A DNA stretch of 64,000 nt from Oscillospiraceae bacterium (GTDB lineage Bacteria > Bacillota > Clostridia > Oscillospirales > CAG-272). Within the stretch, counting starts at the first letter, position 1. Every line of letters begins with the position of its first letter. Shown here piece after piece: positions 15,816 to 24,967 of the stretch. A program made the translations under genes and the position numbers. The notes beneath the pieces are model-generated. The model saw only the letters and a program-made list of their open reading frames with translations. It was not told where the DNA came from and did no database searches. The DNA lies in NCBI GenBank assembly GCA_015063845.1, contig SVTJ01000001.1, positions 186,001 to 250,000 on the forward strand. The letters are read 5' to 3'.

Positions 15816-17111
15816 TTATTCCTCAAAGACGAGATATTCCGCTTTGGATTCTCCGCATATCAGAACAGTATCAGCGCTGTATAAGAGCATTTTTCCCTGA
15901 CCTGAGGTCAAGAATTGATGGTGCGACGCTTTATAATCAACGCGTTTTACACCAAGGTCTGTTCTCATAAAGATAAAACCTTCATAAATGCCTATGTCGT
16001 TTACGGCAGTATCCGTCAACTCGTCAAATACGAGCTTTCCACCGCTATCAAATGCGACGGCATAATTCTTCGAGTTTTCGGTATAGGATACGGCAGCACC
16101 GTATTCATTAATGCAAAATCCCGATATCTGAGCGTTTACATATTCATAAACGTCTATCTCCTCAAAGTATTTATCGTATATACGCACCGATCTATCAGTT
16201 ATGATAGCAAAATAATCGCTTGACAGATATCCGCATTGCAGTAGGAATTCACCGTCAACAGTGATAGTCTCGATTCTATCCATATCAGACAAACGGCGTA
16301 TATCGATTTGCGTCATTCCGCTACCGTTTCCAATGTCATAGTAACAGATAGCCATGCTGTTGCTTTCACTGCTCATAGCTATGTCAAAAGCAAACTTGTT
16401 TGACGGAACGGTAAACAGACGCTTGAAGTTATCGTCATATATATGTACTAATGAGCGGCTGCTGAGATCTCTTGTCGTAATTGCTATTTTTCCATCGTTT
16501 GCGAAGCATGCGTCGGTAACGGGATAGTCGAGTGTTTCCGCGTATACCCTTGAAAATGAATTGTATACGGCAAAGCTTGTGCCAGCGGTATCGTAAACAA
16601 GGAAGTATTTATTTGAGCTCATAACGCAAGGTGATGAGAACTGAGACGTTGCTTGAAGTGTGCGACGTCCCGTTGCCGTATAGACGGAGATGTTGGACGG
16701 ATTTGCCATAACAAGCCCCTCGCGGTACAGTGAGAAGAAATGCCTTGAATTTGAGCTATAAGAAAGCGTATCGTAATTAGAGGACTCAATATCAACGGCA
16801 GTTGAAAAGTCCTTAAGAAGATAGAAAAAATTATCGTAAGTGATCAAGCTGAAATTTGATATTAGCGAAACAACGAGAAATATTACAAGTACTATTATCA
16901 AAATTCTTTCGATTATCTTATATCCAACAGAAACGCTCGCGTAATATGTATCCCCCGCCGCATTAAAGTCCTCGTGACGGAGAACTTTTTCCTTTTGGGG
17001 GGTCGGATTAAAAAGCGCACCGAACTTTCCTGCAAGAGCAAGCAGATCGAATTTGTCTTTTAATTTGTTTTTGCTATCGTCTTTTTTCTTTTTATCAGAC
17101 GTTTTTTTCAT
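15816..17111 (-). CDS. Membrane-anchored beta-propeller-like protein (DUF5711-type)
   Basis: A 431-residue protein with a lysine-rich cytoplasmic N terminus (residues 1-65) and one membrane helix (about 66-90, IIERILIIVLVIFLVVSLIS). An extracytoplasmic part of about 340 residues follows, made of repeated strand-rich units such as 'VMSSNKYFLVYDTAGTSFAV', 'CFANDGKIAITTRD' and 'GYLSSDYFAIITDRSVRIYD'. These read like blades of a beta-propeller. The architecture fits the DUF5711 family of clostridial proteins, which have no known function. No catalytic motif is visible; a scaffold or sensor outside the membrane is a reasonable guess. It is 21 bases downstream of truA and 26 bases upstream of the CvpA-like gene. 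Confidence 0.65.
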   Translation of the reverse strand: MKKTSDKKKKDDSKNKLKDKFDLLALAGKFGALFNPTPQKEKVLRHEDFNAAGDTYYASVSVGYKIIERILIIVLVIFLVVSLISNFSLITYDNFFYLLKDFSTAVDIESSNYDTLSYSSNSRHFFSLYREGLVMANPSNISVYTATGRRTLQATSQFSSPCVMSSNKYFLVYDTAGTSFAVYNSFSRVYAETLDYPVTDACFANDGKIAITTRDLSSRSLVHIYDDNFKRLFTVPSNKFAFDIAMSSESNSMAICYYDIGNGSGMTQIDIRRLSDMDRIETITVDGEFLLQCGYLSSDYFAIITDRSVRIYDKYFEEIDVYEYVNAQISGFCINEYGAAVSYTENSKNYAVAFDSGGKLVFDELTDTAVNDIGIYEGFIFMRTDLGVKRVDYKASHHQFLTSGQGKMLLYSADTVLICGESKAEYLVFEE

Positions 17112-17132
17112 CTGCCTCCTCCTTTCAAAAAA

Positions 17133-17906
17133 TCAGTATACTACTTTATTCAGGTATAAGCCTTGCGGCGGAGCTGTTATTCCCGCTTTTGATCTGTCTT
17201 TTACTTCGGTTATTTTATCAATATCATCGACCGATATTTTTCCTTCGGCAACCGATATAAGAGTGCCCGTGAATATTCTCACCATATTGTATAAGAAACC
17301 GTCGGCACTAACTTTGAAATATATTGCGTTCCCTTCTCTGTAAACGTCGGTTTTGTAAACAGTTCTTACCGTAGTTGCGACAGATGAATTAGCTGCCATA
17401 TATGAAGAAAAATCGTGTGTGCCCTCAAGCTTTTTTGCGGCGAGACGCATTTGCTCCAGCGCATTGTCATCTATATGCTTTGGATAGTGCCACGCACGGC
17501 CGTGCAGAAACGGATCCCTTTGCTTTGCATTCCATATGCAGTAGAGATATTCCTTGTATTTCACGTCATATCTTGCATGGAAATCATCTCTAACCCAAGT
17601 GGCGGACATGACCGATATATCCTCAGGCAAATAAAAGCAAAGTGCCGAGGGTATCTTTTCAAGAGGAATGCTCGTCGGCAACGACTCCATACCTTTTTGA
17701 CTGACGGTAGCGCAGAAGTGATTTGCATGGACACCGCTGTCCGTTCTGCTGCAACCAACGATATCGCAGTCAAATCCAAATAGTTTTTTTGCGGCGTTGT
17801 TTAATTCCTGTTGTACGGTAGGTGAAGAAGGCTGCACCTGATAACCGCAATATGCGGTACCGACAAATGAAATATCTATCAAAAGCTTAGACAAGATTCC
17901 CCCCAT
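17133..17906 (-). CDS. truA: tRNA pseudouridine(38-40) synthase TruA
   Basis: Converts uridines 38, 39 and 40 of the anticodon stem-loop of many tRNAs to pseudouridine. The 257 residues carry the catalytic aspartate in GCSRTDSGVHA (Asp56). They also have the N-terminal 'FVGTAYCGYQVQPSSPTVQ' substrate segment, the 'KYKEYLYCIWN' strand (about 116-126), and 'FLYNMVRIFTGTLI' (about 207-220), all hallmark TruA blocks. The start could be ATG 17906 or, more in keeping with the family's length, TTG 17894, which lies just after a GGGGGGA ribosome site. It is the last gene of the ecfA1-ecfA2-ecfT-truA block common in Firmicutes, ten bases after ecfT. Confidence 0.96.
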   Translation of the reverse strand: MGGILSKLLIDISFVGTAYCGYQVQPSSPTVQQELNNAAKKLFGFDCDIVGCSRTDSGVHANHFCATVSQKGMESLPTSIPLEKIPSALCFYLPEDISVMSATWVRDDFHARYDVKYKEYLYCIWNAKQRDPFLHGRAWHYPKHIDDNALEQMRLAAKKLEGTHDFSSYMAANSSVATTVRTVYKTDVYREGNAIYFKVSADGFLYNMVRIFTGTLISVAEGKISVDDIDKITEVKDRSKAGITAPPQGLYLNKVVY

Positions 17907-17915
17907 TTTTCTTTA

Positions 17916-18734
17916 TTACATAGTAAAGCCAATATTCAATATATTAAACACAACGAGAGATGCGCCGAATACGATAATGAGTATCAATGGAATGAAGTCA
18001 ACAAAGCGCACGTGCCTTACTTTCATTCTCGTACGACCTTCTCCGCCGTGATAGCATCTGCATTCCATTGCGGTCGCAAGGTCTGCCGCACGGTTGAAGG
18101 AAGATACGAACAAAGGGATAAGGATCGGTATGAGCGCTTTTGCTCGCTTAACGATACTTCCGCTTGAAAAATCAACGCCTCTTGCTTTTTGCGCGGTCAT
18201 TATCTTGTCCGTTTCTTCAACGAGTGTTGGGATAAAGCGTAAAGCGATCGTCATCATCATAGCAAACTCGTGAACGGGTAGATGAATCTTTTTGAGAGGA
18301 GACAAGAGGTCCTCTATGCTGTCGGTAAGCTCTATCGGAGTGGTCGTATACGTCATAAGCATACAAGTTCCGATAATAAGAGCAGATATTCGTATTACGA
18401 TAAACAAAGCGGAAAAAACACCTTCAAGGTAAATCTTTATAAATTTCCACTCGAATAGCAAAGTGTCTCCCGACGTCCAAAATATATTAATGACGGCAGT
18501 GAATATAAGAATAATTAATACGGGGCGAAGTCCGCCAAGAACAATCTTGAGCGGTATTCTGCCAAGAGCTATAAGTATTATCGCACTCAGTGCAAGAAGC
18601 GCGAAGCTGATAATATTCTTACACAAAAAAGAGCAAACGATATACAGTATCGCGAGAATTATCTTAACTCTCGGGTCTAATTTGTGAAGTGGCGAATTGG
18701 CGGGATAATATTGCCCCAAAGCAATACTTTTCAT
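17916..18734 (-). CDS. ecfT: ECF transporter transmembrane component EcfT
   Basis: Membrane scaffold of a group II energy-coupling-factor transporter. It links the two EcfA ATPases to exchangeable substrate-binding S components for vitamins and other micronutrients. The 272 residues have five to six hydrophobic helices and begin with the family's 'SPLHKLDPRVKIIL' (about residues 14-27). Both coupling-helix signatures are present: 'AQKARGVDF' (about 182-190) and 'AMECRCYHG' (about 221-229), the two Ala-Arg-Gly-type motifs that dock on EcfA1 and EcfA2. Start and stop overlap the ecfA2 stop by one base, so the two are translationally coupled. No S component is encoded in the window, as expected when the module is shared. 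Confidence 0.95.
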   Translation of the reverse strand: MKSIALGQYYPANSPLHKLDPRVKIILAILYIVCSFLCKNIISFALLALSAIILIALGRIPLKIVLGGLRPVLIILIFTAVINIFWTSGDTLLFEWKFIKIYLEGVFSALFIVIRISALIIGTCMLMTYTTTPIELTDSIEDLLSPLKKIHLPVHEFAMMMTIALRFIPTLVEETDKIMTAQKARGVDFSSGSIVKRAKALIPILIPLFVSSFNRAADLATAMECRCYHGGEGRTRMKVRHVRFVDFIPLILIIVFGASLVVFNILNIGFTM

Positions 18735-19597
18735 TATTTGTTTTCCTGTTTAAATAAATTATTGACTAAATAGTTGTAAGCACCGTCAACGGTGTAAATA
18801 CCTTTTTCAACGCTTACGCCGCGTTGTTCAAGCATATTCATAAGTCTGGTTATCTGGGGAACGTCAAGTCCTACATCGGTAAGCTTGTCCGCTTCTCCAA
18901 ACACCTCGGCACGTGTGCCGCTCATAAATATTTTTCCCGAAGCCATAACGATGAGATTGTCGCACAGTCTTGCCATATCTTCCATGCTGTGGCTAACTAT
19001 AACGACTGTGCTCCCACTCTGTCTTTGATACTCAACGATATTGTTGAATATAGCATCTCTTCCACGTGGGTCAAGACCAGCCGCGGGCTCATCAAGTACC
19101 AATACGTCGGGACGCATAGCGATGATTCCCGCTATTGCTGCGCGCCGCTTTTGTCCGCCCGAAAGGTCGAAGGGAGAGCGGTCAAGCAATACTTTATCAA
19201 AGCCGACAAAGTCCGCAGCCTCCTCGACGCGAATCTTTATTTCGTCCTCGGACAGTCCCATATTCTTAGGGCCGAATGCGATATCTTTATAAATGGTCTC
19301 CTCGAATAGTTGATATTCGGGATACTGCATTACAAGTCCGACACGAAATCTGACTGCGCTTATTTTCTTTGGCTCGCTCCATATATCAGTTCCGTCGATA
19401 AGAACTCTTCCCTCATACGGTTTTAAAAGACCGTTGAACATCTGCACGAGCGTCGATTTTCCCGAGCCGGTGTGACCGATAAGTCCGGTTATTTTTCCGT
19501 GAGGAATGGAGATATTGATATTATCAAGCGCTTTTATCTCGTAAGGTGTGTCCTTACCGTGATAATAGCTTACGTTTTCTAAAATGATCTCAGACAT
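18734..19597 (-). CDS. ecfA2: ECF transporter ATPase EcfA2
   Basis: The second ATPase of the ECF module (287 residues). It has Walker A GHTGSGKST (about 42-50), Q-loop region 'QYPEYQLFEETIYKDIAFGP' (the YQLFE form is typical of EcfA2), signature LSGGQKRR (about 144-151), Walker B 'DVLVLDEPAAG' and switch His in 'IVSHSMED'. The C-terminal about 60 residues are the EcfA dimerisation extension. It is separated from ecfA1 by one base and followed by ecfT with a one-base overlap, so all three are expressed in fixed ratio. Confidence 0.95.
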   Translation of the reverse strand: MSEIILENVSYYHGKDTPYEIKALDNINISIPHGKITGLIGHTGSGKSTLVQMFNGLLKPYEGRVLIDGTDIWSEPKKISAVRFRVGLVMQYPEYQLFEETIYKDIAFGPKNMGLSEDEIKIRVEEAADFVGFDKVLLDRSPFDLSGGQKRRAAIAGIIAMRPDVLVLDEPAAGLDPRGRDAIFNNIVEYQRQSGSTVVIVSHSMEDMARLCDNLIVMASGKIFMSGTRAEVFGEADKLTDVGLDVPQITRLMNMLEQRGVSVEKGIYTVDGAYNYLVNNLFKQENK

Positions 19598-19598
19598 T

Positions 19599-20468
19599 TC
19601 AATTATCCTTTTTCAGCGCGTTGGCAATTATATCAGCGCATTGTTCAAGCGTTACGCATTCGCCGATCTGTCGCTCTAAGTGTCCTTCTGTTATCAGCTT
19701 ATGGATAAGCTCTGTGCCCTGAGGGACGTTAAGACCGCATTCCTTTAACATATCTTCGTGCTCGAATACGTAAGACGGTGTTCCGTCAAGCAACATACGT
19801 CCATCATCAAGAACGATTATTCTATCAGCAAGAGCAGCCTCTTCCATATAGTGCGTTATCATAATTACGGTTATGCCCTTTTCTCTGTTCAGACGAACGA
19901 TAGAGTTCATCACCTCTTTGCGTCCAACAGGATCAAGCATTGCGGTCGATTCGTCAAAAATTATGCATTTGGGCATCATTGCTATTATTCCCGCAATAGC
20001 AACTCTCTGCTTCTGTCCGCCCGAAAGTCTGTGCGGCTCGTGCTTCGCATATTCAAGCATTCCAACGTCTCTGAGCGCCGCATCAACGCGTTCTCTTATT
20101 TCTTTTGACGGAATACCGAGATTTTCAGGACCGAACGCAACGTCGTCCTCAACGATCGTTGCTACCAACTGATTGTCAGGGTTTTGAAATACCATGCCAA
20201 CACTTTTTCTCAGCTCAAGCAATTCTTGCTCGGAAATATTGTTAGCATCCACAAGCTTACCCTCAAGGTATATCTCTCCCGAACTTGGCGCAAGTATCAA
20301 ATTCAAAAGCTTAGCGAATGTGGATTTTCCTGAGCCGTTGTGACCAAGGACCGCCACAAATTCTCCTTCGTTTATCTCGAGAGAAAGGTCTGAAAGCACG
20401 GGGCTATCGTTTACGTCGGCGTCCTCATATTTATACGAGAGACCAACTGTTTTAATAAATGGATTCAT
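19599..20468 (-). CDS. ecfA1: ECF transporter ATPase EcfA1
   Basis: First ATPase of the ECF micronutrient transporter (289 residues). The motifs are Walker [10 protein letters not shown] (about 42-50), Q-loop region '[20 protein letters not shown]' (the NPDNQ form is typical of EcfA1), signature LSGGQKQR (about 148-155), Walker B '[13 protein letters not shown]' and switch His in 'MITHYMEE'. In this Walker B the residue after Asp-Glu is Ser, as in many EcfA1 proteins. It starts at ATG 20468 after GCAGGAAT and follows the methyltransferase gene by 21 bases. Confidence 0.95.
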   Translation of the reverse strand: MNPFIKTVGLSYKYEDADVNDSPVLSDLSLEINEGEFVAVLGHNGSGKSTFAKLLNLILAPSSGEIYLEGKLVDANNISEQELLELRKSVGMVFQNPDNQLVATIVEDDVAFGPENLGIPSKEIRERVDAALRDVGMLEYAKHEPHRLSGGQKQRVAIAGIIAMMPKCIIFDESTAMLDPVGRKEVMNSIVRLNREKGITVIMITHYMEEAALADRIIVLDDGRMLLDGTPSYVFEHEDMLKECGLNVPQGTELIHKLITEGHLERQIGECVTLEQCADIIANALKKDN

Positions 20469-20489
20469 TAGTTATTCCTGCTTTGTATT

Positions 20490-21353
20490 TTAGTGTTTTT
20501 GCCATCTTGCGCTCGCGCCGCAAGGGATTGCATATCCCGTTTGGGTTGCTGGCAATCCGAGCTCTCCTGCCTCAATATTTCCACCGTGCTTTGAAGCCAC
20601 AGTAAGACCGAGTATGTACTGCATAGCCGCAGGAGAAAGACCGGTCGTATATGAGTTGATAAGGAAGAACAATGGCTCGTCAGAAAGTATCTGCGCGGTA
20701 AGAGCTACAAGCTCGTGAACACTGTCCTCAATTTTCCATATCTCGCCCGAAGGGCCTCTGCCGTACGAAGGCGGGTCCATAATTATAGCATCATATTTGT
20801 TTTTGCGTCTTATCTCGCGTTCAACAAATTTCTTACAGTCATCAACGATATATCTTATATGAGCGTCGCCAAGTCCCGATGATTGCGCGTTGAGCTTTGC
20901 CTGCGCTACCATTCCCTTAGAAGCATCAACATGTACAACTGAAGCTCCTGCAGCAGCCGCTGCAATGGTTGCGCCGCCCGTGTAGGCGAATAAGTTCAGA
21001 ACCTTAATAGGACGGTCCGCCTCTTTAATGAGCTTTGAAAACCACTCCCAGTTAGCGGCTTGCTCGGGAAACAGTCCCGTATGCTTAAATCCCATTGGCT
21101 TAAGATTGAATTTGAGCGAACCGTAAGAGATGGTCCACTGCTCAGGGAGCTTATTTTTTGTCCATTCTCCGCCACCCTTAGCTGATCTTTTATATACTGC
21201 ATCTGCCTTTTTCCATGAAGGATGTGCAGCTGCGTTTTTCCAAATTATCTGTGGGTCGGGACGCCTTAATATGAAGCTTCCCCAACGTTCAAGACGTTCT
21301 CCGTCCGAAGCGTCAAGTAACTCATAGTCTGTCCATTTATCTGCTATCCACAT
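20490..21353 (-). CDS. Class I SAM-dependent methyltransferase, RlmI/RlmK-like
   Basis: A 287-residue methyltransferase of the Methyltrans_SAM group related to RlmI, which makes 5-methylcytidine in 23S rRNA. The SAM-binding domain shows motif I 'VLNLFAYTGGATIAAAAAGA' (about 127-146), an acidic end of strand two ('VVHVDASKGM') and the catalytic 'IIMDPPSYGRGPSG' (about 198-211). An N-terminal domain with 'ERLERWGSFILRRPDPQIIW' precedes it. It lacks the PUA domain of E. coli RlmI, so the substrate is not certain. ATG 21353 is preferred: GGAGG ends four bases upstream, and a longer frame to 21392 would overlap ruvC. It lies 13 bases after ruvC. Confidence 0.8.
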   Translation of the reverse strand: MWIADKWTDYELLDASDGERLERWGSFILRRPDPQIIWKNAAAHPSWKKADAVYKRSAKGGGEWTKNKLPEQWTISYGSLKFNLKPMGFKHTGLFPEQAANWEWFSKLIKEADRPIKVLNLFAYTGGATIAAAAAGASVVHVDASKGMVAQAKLNAQSSGLGDAHIRYIVDDCKKFVEREIRRKNKYDAIIMDPPSYGRGPSGEIWKIEDSVHELVALTAQILSDEPLFFLINSYTTGLSPAAMQYILGLTVASKHGGNIEAGELGLPATQTGYAIPCGASARWQKH

Positions 21354-21366
21354 AATTCCTCCAAAT

Positions 21367-21867
21367 TTATTTTTGATTGTAATACTGCGCAAGCCGTGAA
21401 TGTCCCGAATGCGCGTGACAGATAGCTATCGCAAGTGCGTCGGCTGTGTCATCGGGTTTAGGCGGCTTTTGAAGTCCGAGAAGCATTGTGACCATAGTTA
21501 TGACCTGCTTTTTCTCGGCACGACCGTAACCAACGACAGCTTGCTTGACCTGAAGTGGGGTATACTCGAATATTTCTACTCCCATTTTTTTGGCACACAT
21601 AATAATAACGCCTCTTGCCTCGGCAACTCTTATACCCGTTGTTATGTTTGTATTAAAGAAAAGCTCCTCTACCGCGAGGTGTTGCGGGTGGTATTGCTTT
21701 ATAAGCTCCTTAATACCGTCAAATATTAAACAAAGGCGTTCTTCGGTGGGCATTCCAGCGGGTGTATCGATAGAACCGTATCCAAGCACCTTGAAATGCG
21801 AGCCGCTATAATCAACGACGCCCCAACCTACAATAGCAAGTCCGGGGTCGATTCCCAAAATCACCAT
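21367..21867 (-). CDS. ruvC: Holliday junction endonuclease RuvC
   Basis: Resolves Holliday junctions after RuvAB branch migration. The protein is 166 residues, the normal length. The four acidic residues of the RNase H-like active site are visible: Asp7 in ILGIDPGLA, Glu in 'LAVEELFF' (about 67-74), and the Asp pair in 'PDDTADALAIAICH' (about 138-151), where the last His is also typical. Start ATG 21867 is set by GGAGGTG two to three bases further upstream; an earlier ATG at 21879 would lie before this ribosome site. It is transcribed divergently from ruvAB, which is 3 kb away behind DUF951 and yfhO, and heads the long minus-strand run. Confidence 0.96.
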   Translation of the reverse strand: MVILGIDPGLAIVGWGVVDYSGSHFKVLGYGSIDTPAGMPTEERLCLIFDGIKELIKQYHPQHLAVEELFFNTNITTGIRVAEARGVIIMCAKKMGVEIFEYTPLQVKQAVVGYGRAEKKQVITMVTMLLGLQKPPKPDDTADALAIAICHAHSGHSRLAQYYNQK

Positions 21868-21894
21868 ACACACCTCCATAATAATCCATTCTCT

Positions 21895-21923
21895 ATTATA
21901 TCACAATACCTCCGTTAAGTCAA
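21895..21923 (-). promoter_or_regulatory. Promoter of ruvC and the downstream run
   Basis: On the minus strand TTGACT (21923-21918), 17 bases, TATAAT (21900-21895) with TGA before the -10. It is the only strong promoter found ahead of the twelve closely spaced genes ruvC to ylmC. Confidence 0.85.
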
Positions 21924-21960
21924 ACAGATTTTTATTATTTTGTAAAATTTTGAATAGTTA

Positions 21961-21989
21961 TTTACAAAATAATAATAGTATGATAAAAT
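21961..21989 (+). promoter_or_regulatory. Promoter of the DUF951-yfhO-ruvAB operon
   Basis: TTTACA (21961-21966), 17 bases, TAAAAT (21984-21989) preceded by TGA (extended -10). It lies 31 bases before DUF951 and back to back with the ruvC promoter. Confidence 0.8.
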
Positions 21990-22019
21990 AATATTATATA
22001 ATTTACTTACGGTGGTTTT

Positions 22020-22217
22020 ATGCAGATTCTAAAATTTGAAGTCGGAAACACGGTCGAACTCAAAAAGCCGCATCCGTGCGGTTCTAAATTATTCAAGATA
22101 CTTCGTGTTGGCAGCGAGATGCGTATAGTTTGCCTCGGATGCTCACACGATATGACTATCGACAGAATTAAGCTTGAAAAAGCTGTAAAGCGTTTTGTCG
22201 ATGACAGTGAGCTATGA
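22020..22217 (+). CDS. DUF951 family protein
   Basis: A 65-residue protein of the DUF951 (YyzM-like) family, small Firmicutes proteins of unknown function. The family pattern is clear: 'LKFEVGNTVELKKPHPCGS' (residues 4-22), then 'LFKILRVGSEMRIVCLGC' (about 24-41), with three Cys (19, 38, 41) and the HPCG/CLGC pair that could bind a metal. The end, 'MTIDRIKLEKAVKRF', fits the family's conserved R-x-L-E-K/R. It starts 31 bases after its promoter with GGTGG as a weak ribosome site, and its stop overlaps the yfhO start as ATGA. Confidence 0.88.
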   Translation: MQILKFEVGNTVELKKPHPCGSKLFKILRVGSEMRIVCLGCSHDMTIDRIKLEKAVKRFVDDSEL

Positions 22218-24943
22218 ATTCAGAAAACAGCTCCAGCCGTTCTCTTTTGCGGTCAATAGCGCTTCCCTTTAAGCGTTTTTTTTCATCTGAATATGCGTAT
22301 TTGACGCTTGCGTTTTTAATTCCCGCGCTCATAATGTATCTCGTTTACGTAGCAATGAGCATTCGTCCGTTTGGCGACGGCTCAGTGCTTGTTCTCGACA
22401 TGAACGCGCAATATGTTTATTTTTTTGAAGCATTGAGAAATGCTTTGTACGGTGAGGGTAGCTTTGCTTATACTTTTTCGCAGGCACTCGGTAGCGAGTT
22501 TATGGGTATTTATACCTATTATCTCGCAAGCCCTCTTTCTTATATCGTCGCGCTTTTTCCGCAGTCTGCGATCCTTGAAGCGATACTTACGATACTTCTC
22601 ATAAAAACAGGACTGTGCGGCGCTTCCTTTGCGTTTTATCTGCATAAGCATACAAAGAAAGATAACAAGCCGATAATTATTGCTTTTTCTTCGATGTATG
22701 CGCTCTGCGCGTATGCTGTCGTATATCAAAGCAACACTATGTGGATAGATGCAATGTTTTGGCTCCCGCTCGTTGTGTATGGTGTTGAACAGATGATAGC
22801 GTACGGCAAATATAAGCTTTATGTAATAACGCTCTGTATGACTATTATGAGCAACTATTATATTGGCTATATGGTTTGCATTTTTGTCACGCTGTATTTT
22901 GTATACTACTATTTCTCTTCTCCAAACGAATGGAAAAATCCTTATAATGAGCGTAAACATCTGCTTAGATCGTGTATAAGATTTGCATGCTTTTCACTTA
23001 TTGCGGCAGCAATCTCGGCAGTCGTTTTATTCTCTGCATATTATTCGCTCACATTCGGAAAAACAACCTTTTCCACACCCGACTGGGGGAAGCTGAGCAA
23101 TTTTAACTTTATACATATTTTCACAAAGCTTTTGCCTGCTTCGTATGATACCATACGTCCGCAAGGTCTGCCGTTTATCTATTGCGGGATTTTGAGTTTG
23201 CTATGCTTGCCTCTATTTTTTGTGGCGCGTTCGGTCAGCAAAAAAGAAAAGCTTTGGGCACTCGCTCTTGTAGCGGTTTTGCTATTTAGCTTTTATCTGT
23301 CACCGCTTGATCTTATATGGCACGGCTTTCAACAACCAAACTGGCTGAACGCACGATATAGCTTTATGCTCTGTTTCTTCTTGCTCGTCATTGCTTACCG
23401 AGGCTTGGGAAACATAAAAAGATCTCACGGCGCTTTTATTACGGCATCTGCGATAGTTATTATTGCCTTCACGCTTATCTGCTCGGCACTTGATTTTGAA
23501 ACTTATATTGTAAGCGACGGTAAGATCGGTGCTAAAGCAGTCGTTATAACTGTTGTTGCAGCTGTACTTCTTGCTTTATGTCTTATATGGCTGTCGCATA
23601 CAAAAAACAGAATTACTAAGAACGGTATATGTGCAGTGATCGCGCTTGTTGCGTGTGTCGAGATGTTTGCAAGTGCTGTATCGTTCACTTGGTCTATTGA
23701 CGATGACGTGGCGTATTCGACCCATTCGAGTTACAATTCTATAGGTGAGCTTCGCCCCGTTGTTAATGAAATATATCAGAGAGACAAGTCGTTCTATCGT
23801 GCGGAAAAGCTTATGCACAGACGTCATAACGATAATATGGCTCTTGGTCTCAGAGGACTTTCTGGTTCTACTTCCACTCTTAACGCAAGCAAGGTGAGAT
23901 TCCTTTCTAATATGGGATATTCTTCTTTGCTGCATAAGTCAAAATTTCTTGGCGGTACACCAGTGAGTAATTCATTGTTGGGTGTAAAATACATTATTGA
24001 TACAGAAGGTTCAAATAAGCTCGATTCGTATTATGAAAGCGCTTTTAGTGTTGGAAGATACAACGTTTACCGTAATCCCAATTCTCTTTCCATAGCTTAC
24101 GCTGTCGACAGTGGCATAAACACATTTTCGTTTGATGCTCATGACACTTACTTTGAAAAGCAAAATAAGCTTGTGAGTGCTATGTGTGGAAGTGATGACA
24201 CGATCGAATTATATAAACCGATAAGTGATTACACATCAAACTGCGAGGGTGCTATAATCGACACAAACGAGGAATATAACGAGTACTCCCCTTCTTTTAA
24301 AGATAAGCCCGCTATCATCACATATTCTTTTGTCGCGACCAAGGATGCGGAATATTACTTTTTCACGCCATCGGACGCTCCCACCGAATGTGCCATTTCT
24401 GTTAATGATACGCCGCTTGGCACGTATCTCGGATTTGAGAGCACTCATATAGTTTCTCTTGGCAATTTTAAGAGAGGTGACGAGGTTACTGTCAAGATAA
24501 CTCTCGGAAAGTATCCTCTTACCATAAACAACGGTTGCGATTATATCTGGTATCTTGACGACAACGCTTTTGAGTCGGCTTTTGAAAAGCTTAAATCAGC
24601 GCCTCAGCTCGTTACCGACGAAAACTGTTCTGATGATCATATTACGGGTACTATCACGACTTTTGACGATACTACGACCGTGTTGACTACCATTCCCTAC
24701 GACAAGGGTTGGAAGCTATACGTCGACGGTCAAAAAGTTGAACATTATAAAACACTTGATGCGCTTATTGCGTTTGACGTCGGTAGCGGTGTCCACACCG
24801 TAGAGTTAAGATATAGCCCCGGCGTGTATTGGATCGGCTTGACCGTATCTCTTATATCGACTGCTACTTTTGTTTTGCTTTGTGTATTTGACAAGAGAGA
24901 CAAGCAAAAACGTGATATTTATTGGACGCTTGAAAGCGTATAA
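22214..24943 (+). CDS. YfhO-family polytopic membrane protein
   Basis: A 909-residue protein of the YfhO family, GT-C-like membrane proteins that in Bacillus and Listeria help glycosylate teichoic acids. A run of a dozen or so membrane helices occupies residues 25 to about 490. The early extracytoplasmic loop has 'GDGSVLVLDMNAQYVYFFEA' (about 55-74), which includes the acidic catalytic-like pair of this family. The C-terminal about 380 residues are extracytoplasmic and strand-rich ('TIPYDKGWKLYVDGQKVEHY' is a characteristic YfhO block), followed by a last helix (about 874-892) and a basic tail. The start overlaps the DUF951 stop (ATGA). RuvA follows 24 bases later, so the four genes form an operon. 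Confidence 0.88.
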   Translation: MNSENSSSRSLLRSIALPFKRFFSSEYAYLTLAFLIPALIMYLVYVAMSIRPFGDGSVLVLDMNAQYVYFFEALRNALYGEGSFAYTFSQALGSEFMGIYTYYLASPLSYIVALFPQSAILEAILTILLIKTGLCGASFAFYLHKHTKKDNKPIIIAFSSMYALCAYAVVYQSNTMWIDAMFWLPLVVYGVEQMIAYGKYKLYVITLCMTIMSNYYIGYMVCIFVTLYFVYYYFSSPNEWKNPYNERKHLLRSCIRFACFSLIAAAISAVVLFSAYYSLTFGKTTFSTPDWGKLSNFNFIHIFTKLLPASYDTIRPQGLPFIYCGILSLLCLPLFFVARSVSKKEKLWALALVAVLLFSFYLSPLDLIWHGFQQPNWLNARYSFMLCFFLLVIAYRGLGNIKRSHGAFITASAIVIIAFTLICSALDFETYIVSDGKIGAKAVVITVVAAVLLALCLIWLSHTKNRITKNGICAVIALVACVEMFASAVSFTWSIDDDVAYSTHSSYNSIGELRPVVNEIYQRDKSFYRAEKLMHRRHNDNMALGLRGLSGSTSTLNASKVRFLSNMGYSSLLHKSKFLGGTPVSNSLLGVKYIIDTEGSNKLDSYYESAFSVGRYNVYRNPNSLSIAYAVDSGINTFSFDAHDTYFEKQNKLVSAMCGSDDTIELYKPISDYTSNCEGAIIDTNEEYNEYSPSFKDKPAIITYSFVATKDAEYYFFTPSDAPTECAISVNDTPLGTYLGFESTHIVSLGNFKRGDEVTVKITLGKYPLTINNGCDYIWYLDDNAFESAFEKLKSAPQLVTDENCSDDHITGTITTFDDTTTVLTTIPYDKGWKLYVDGQKVEHYKTLDALIAFDVGSGVHTVELRYSPGVYWIGLTVSLISTATFVLLCVFDKRDKQKRDIYWTLESV

Positions 24944-24967
24944 AAAAACGAATAACGGAGGATAAAG

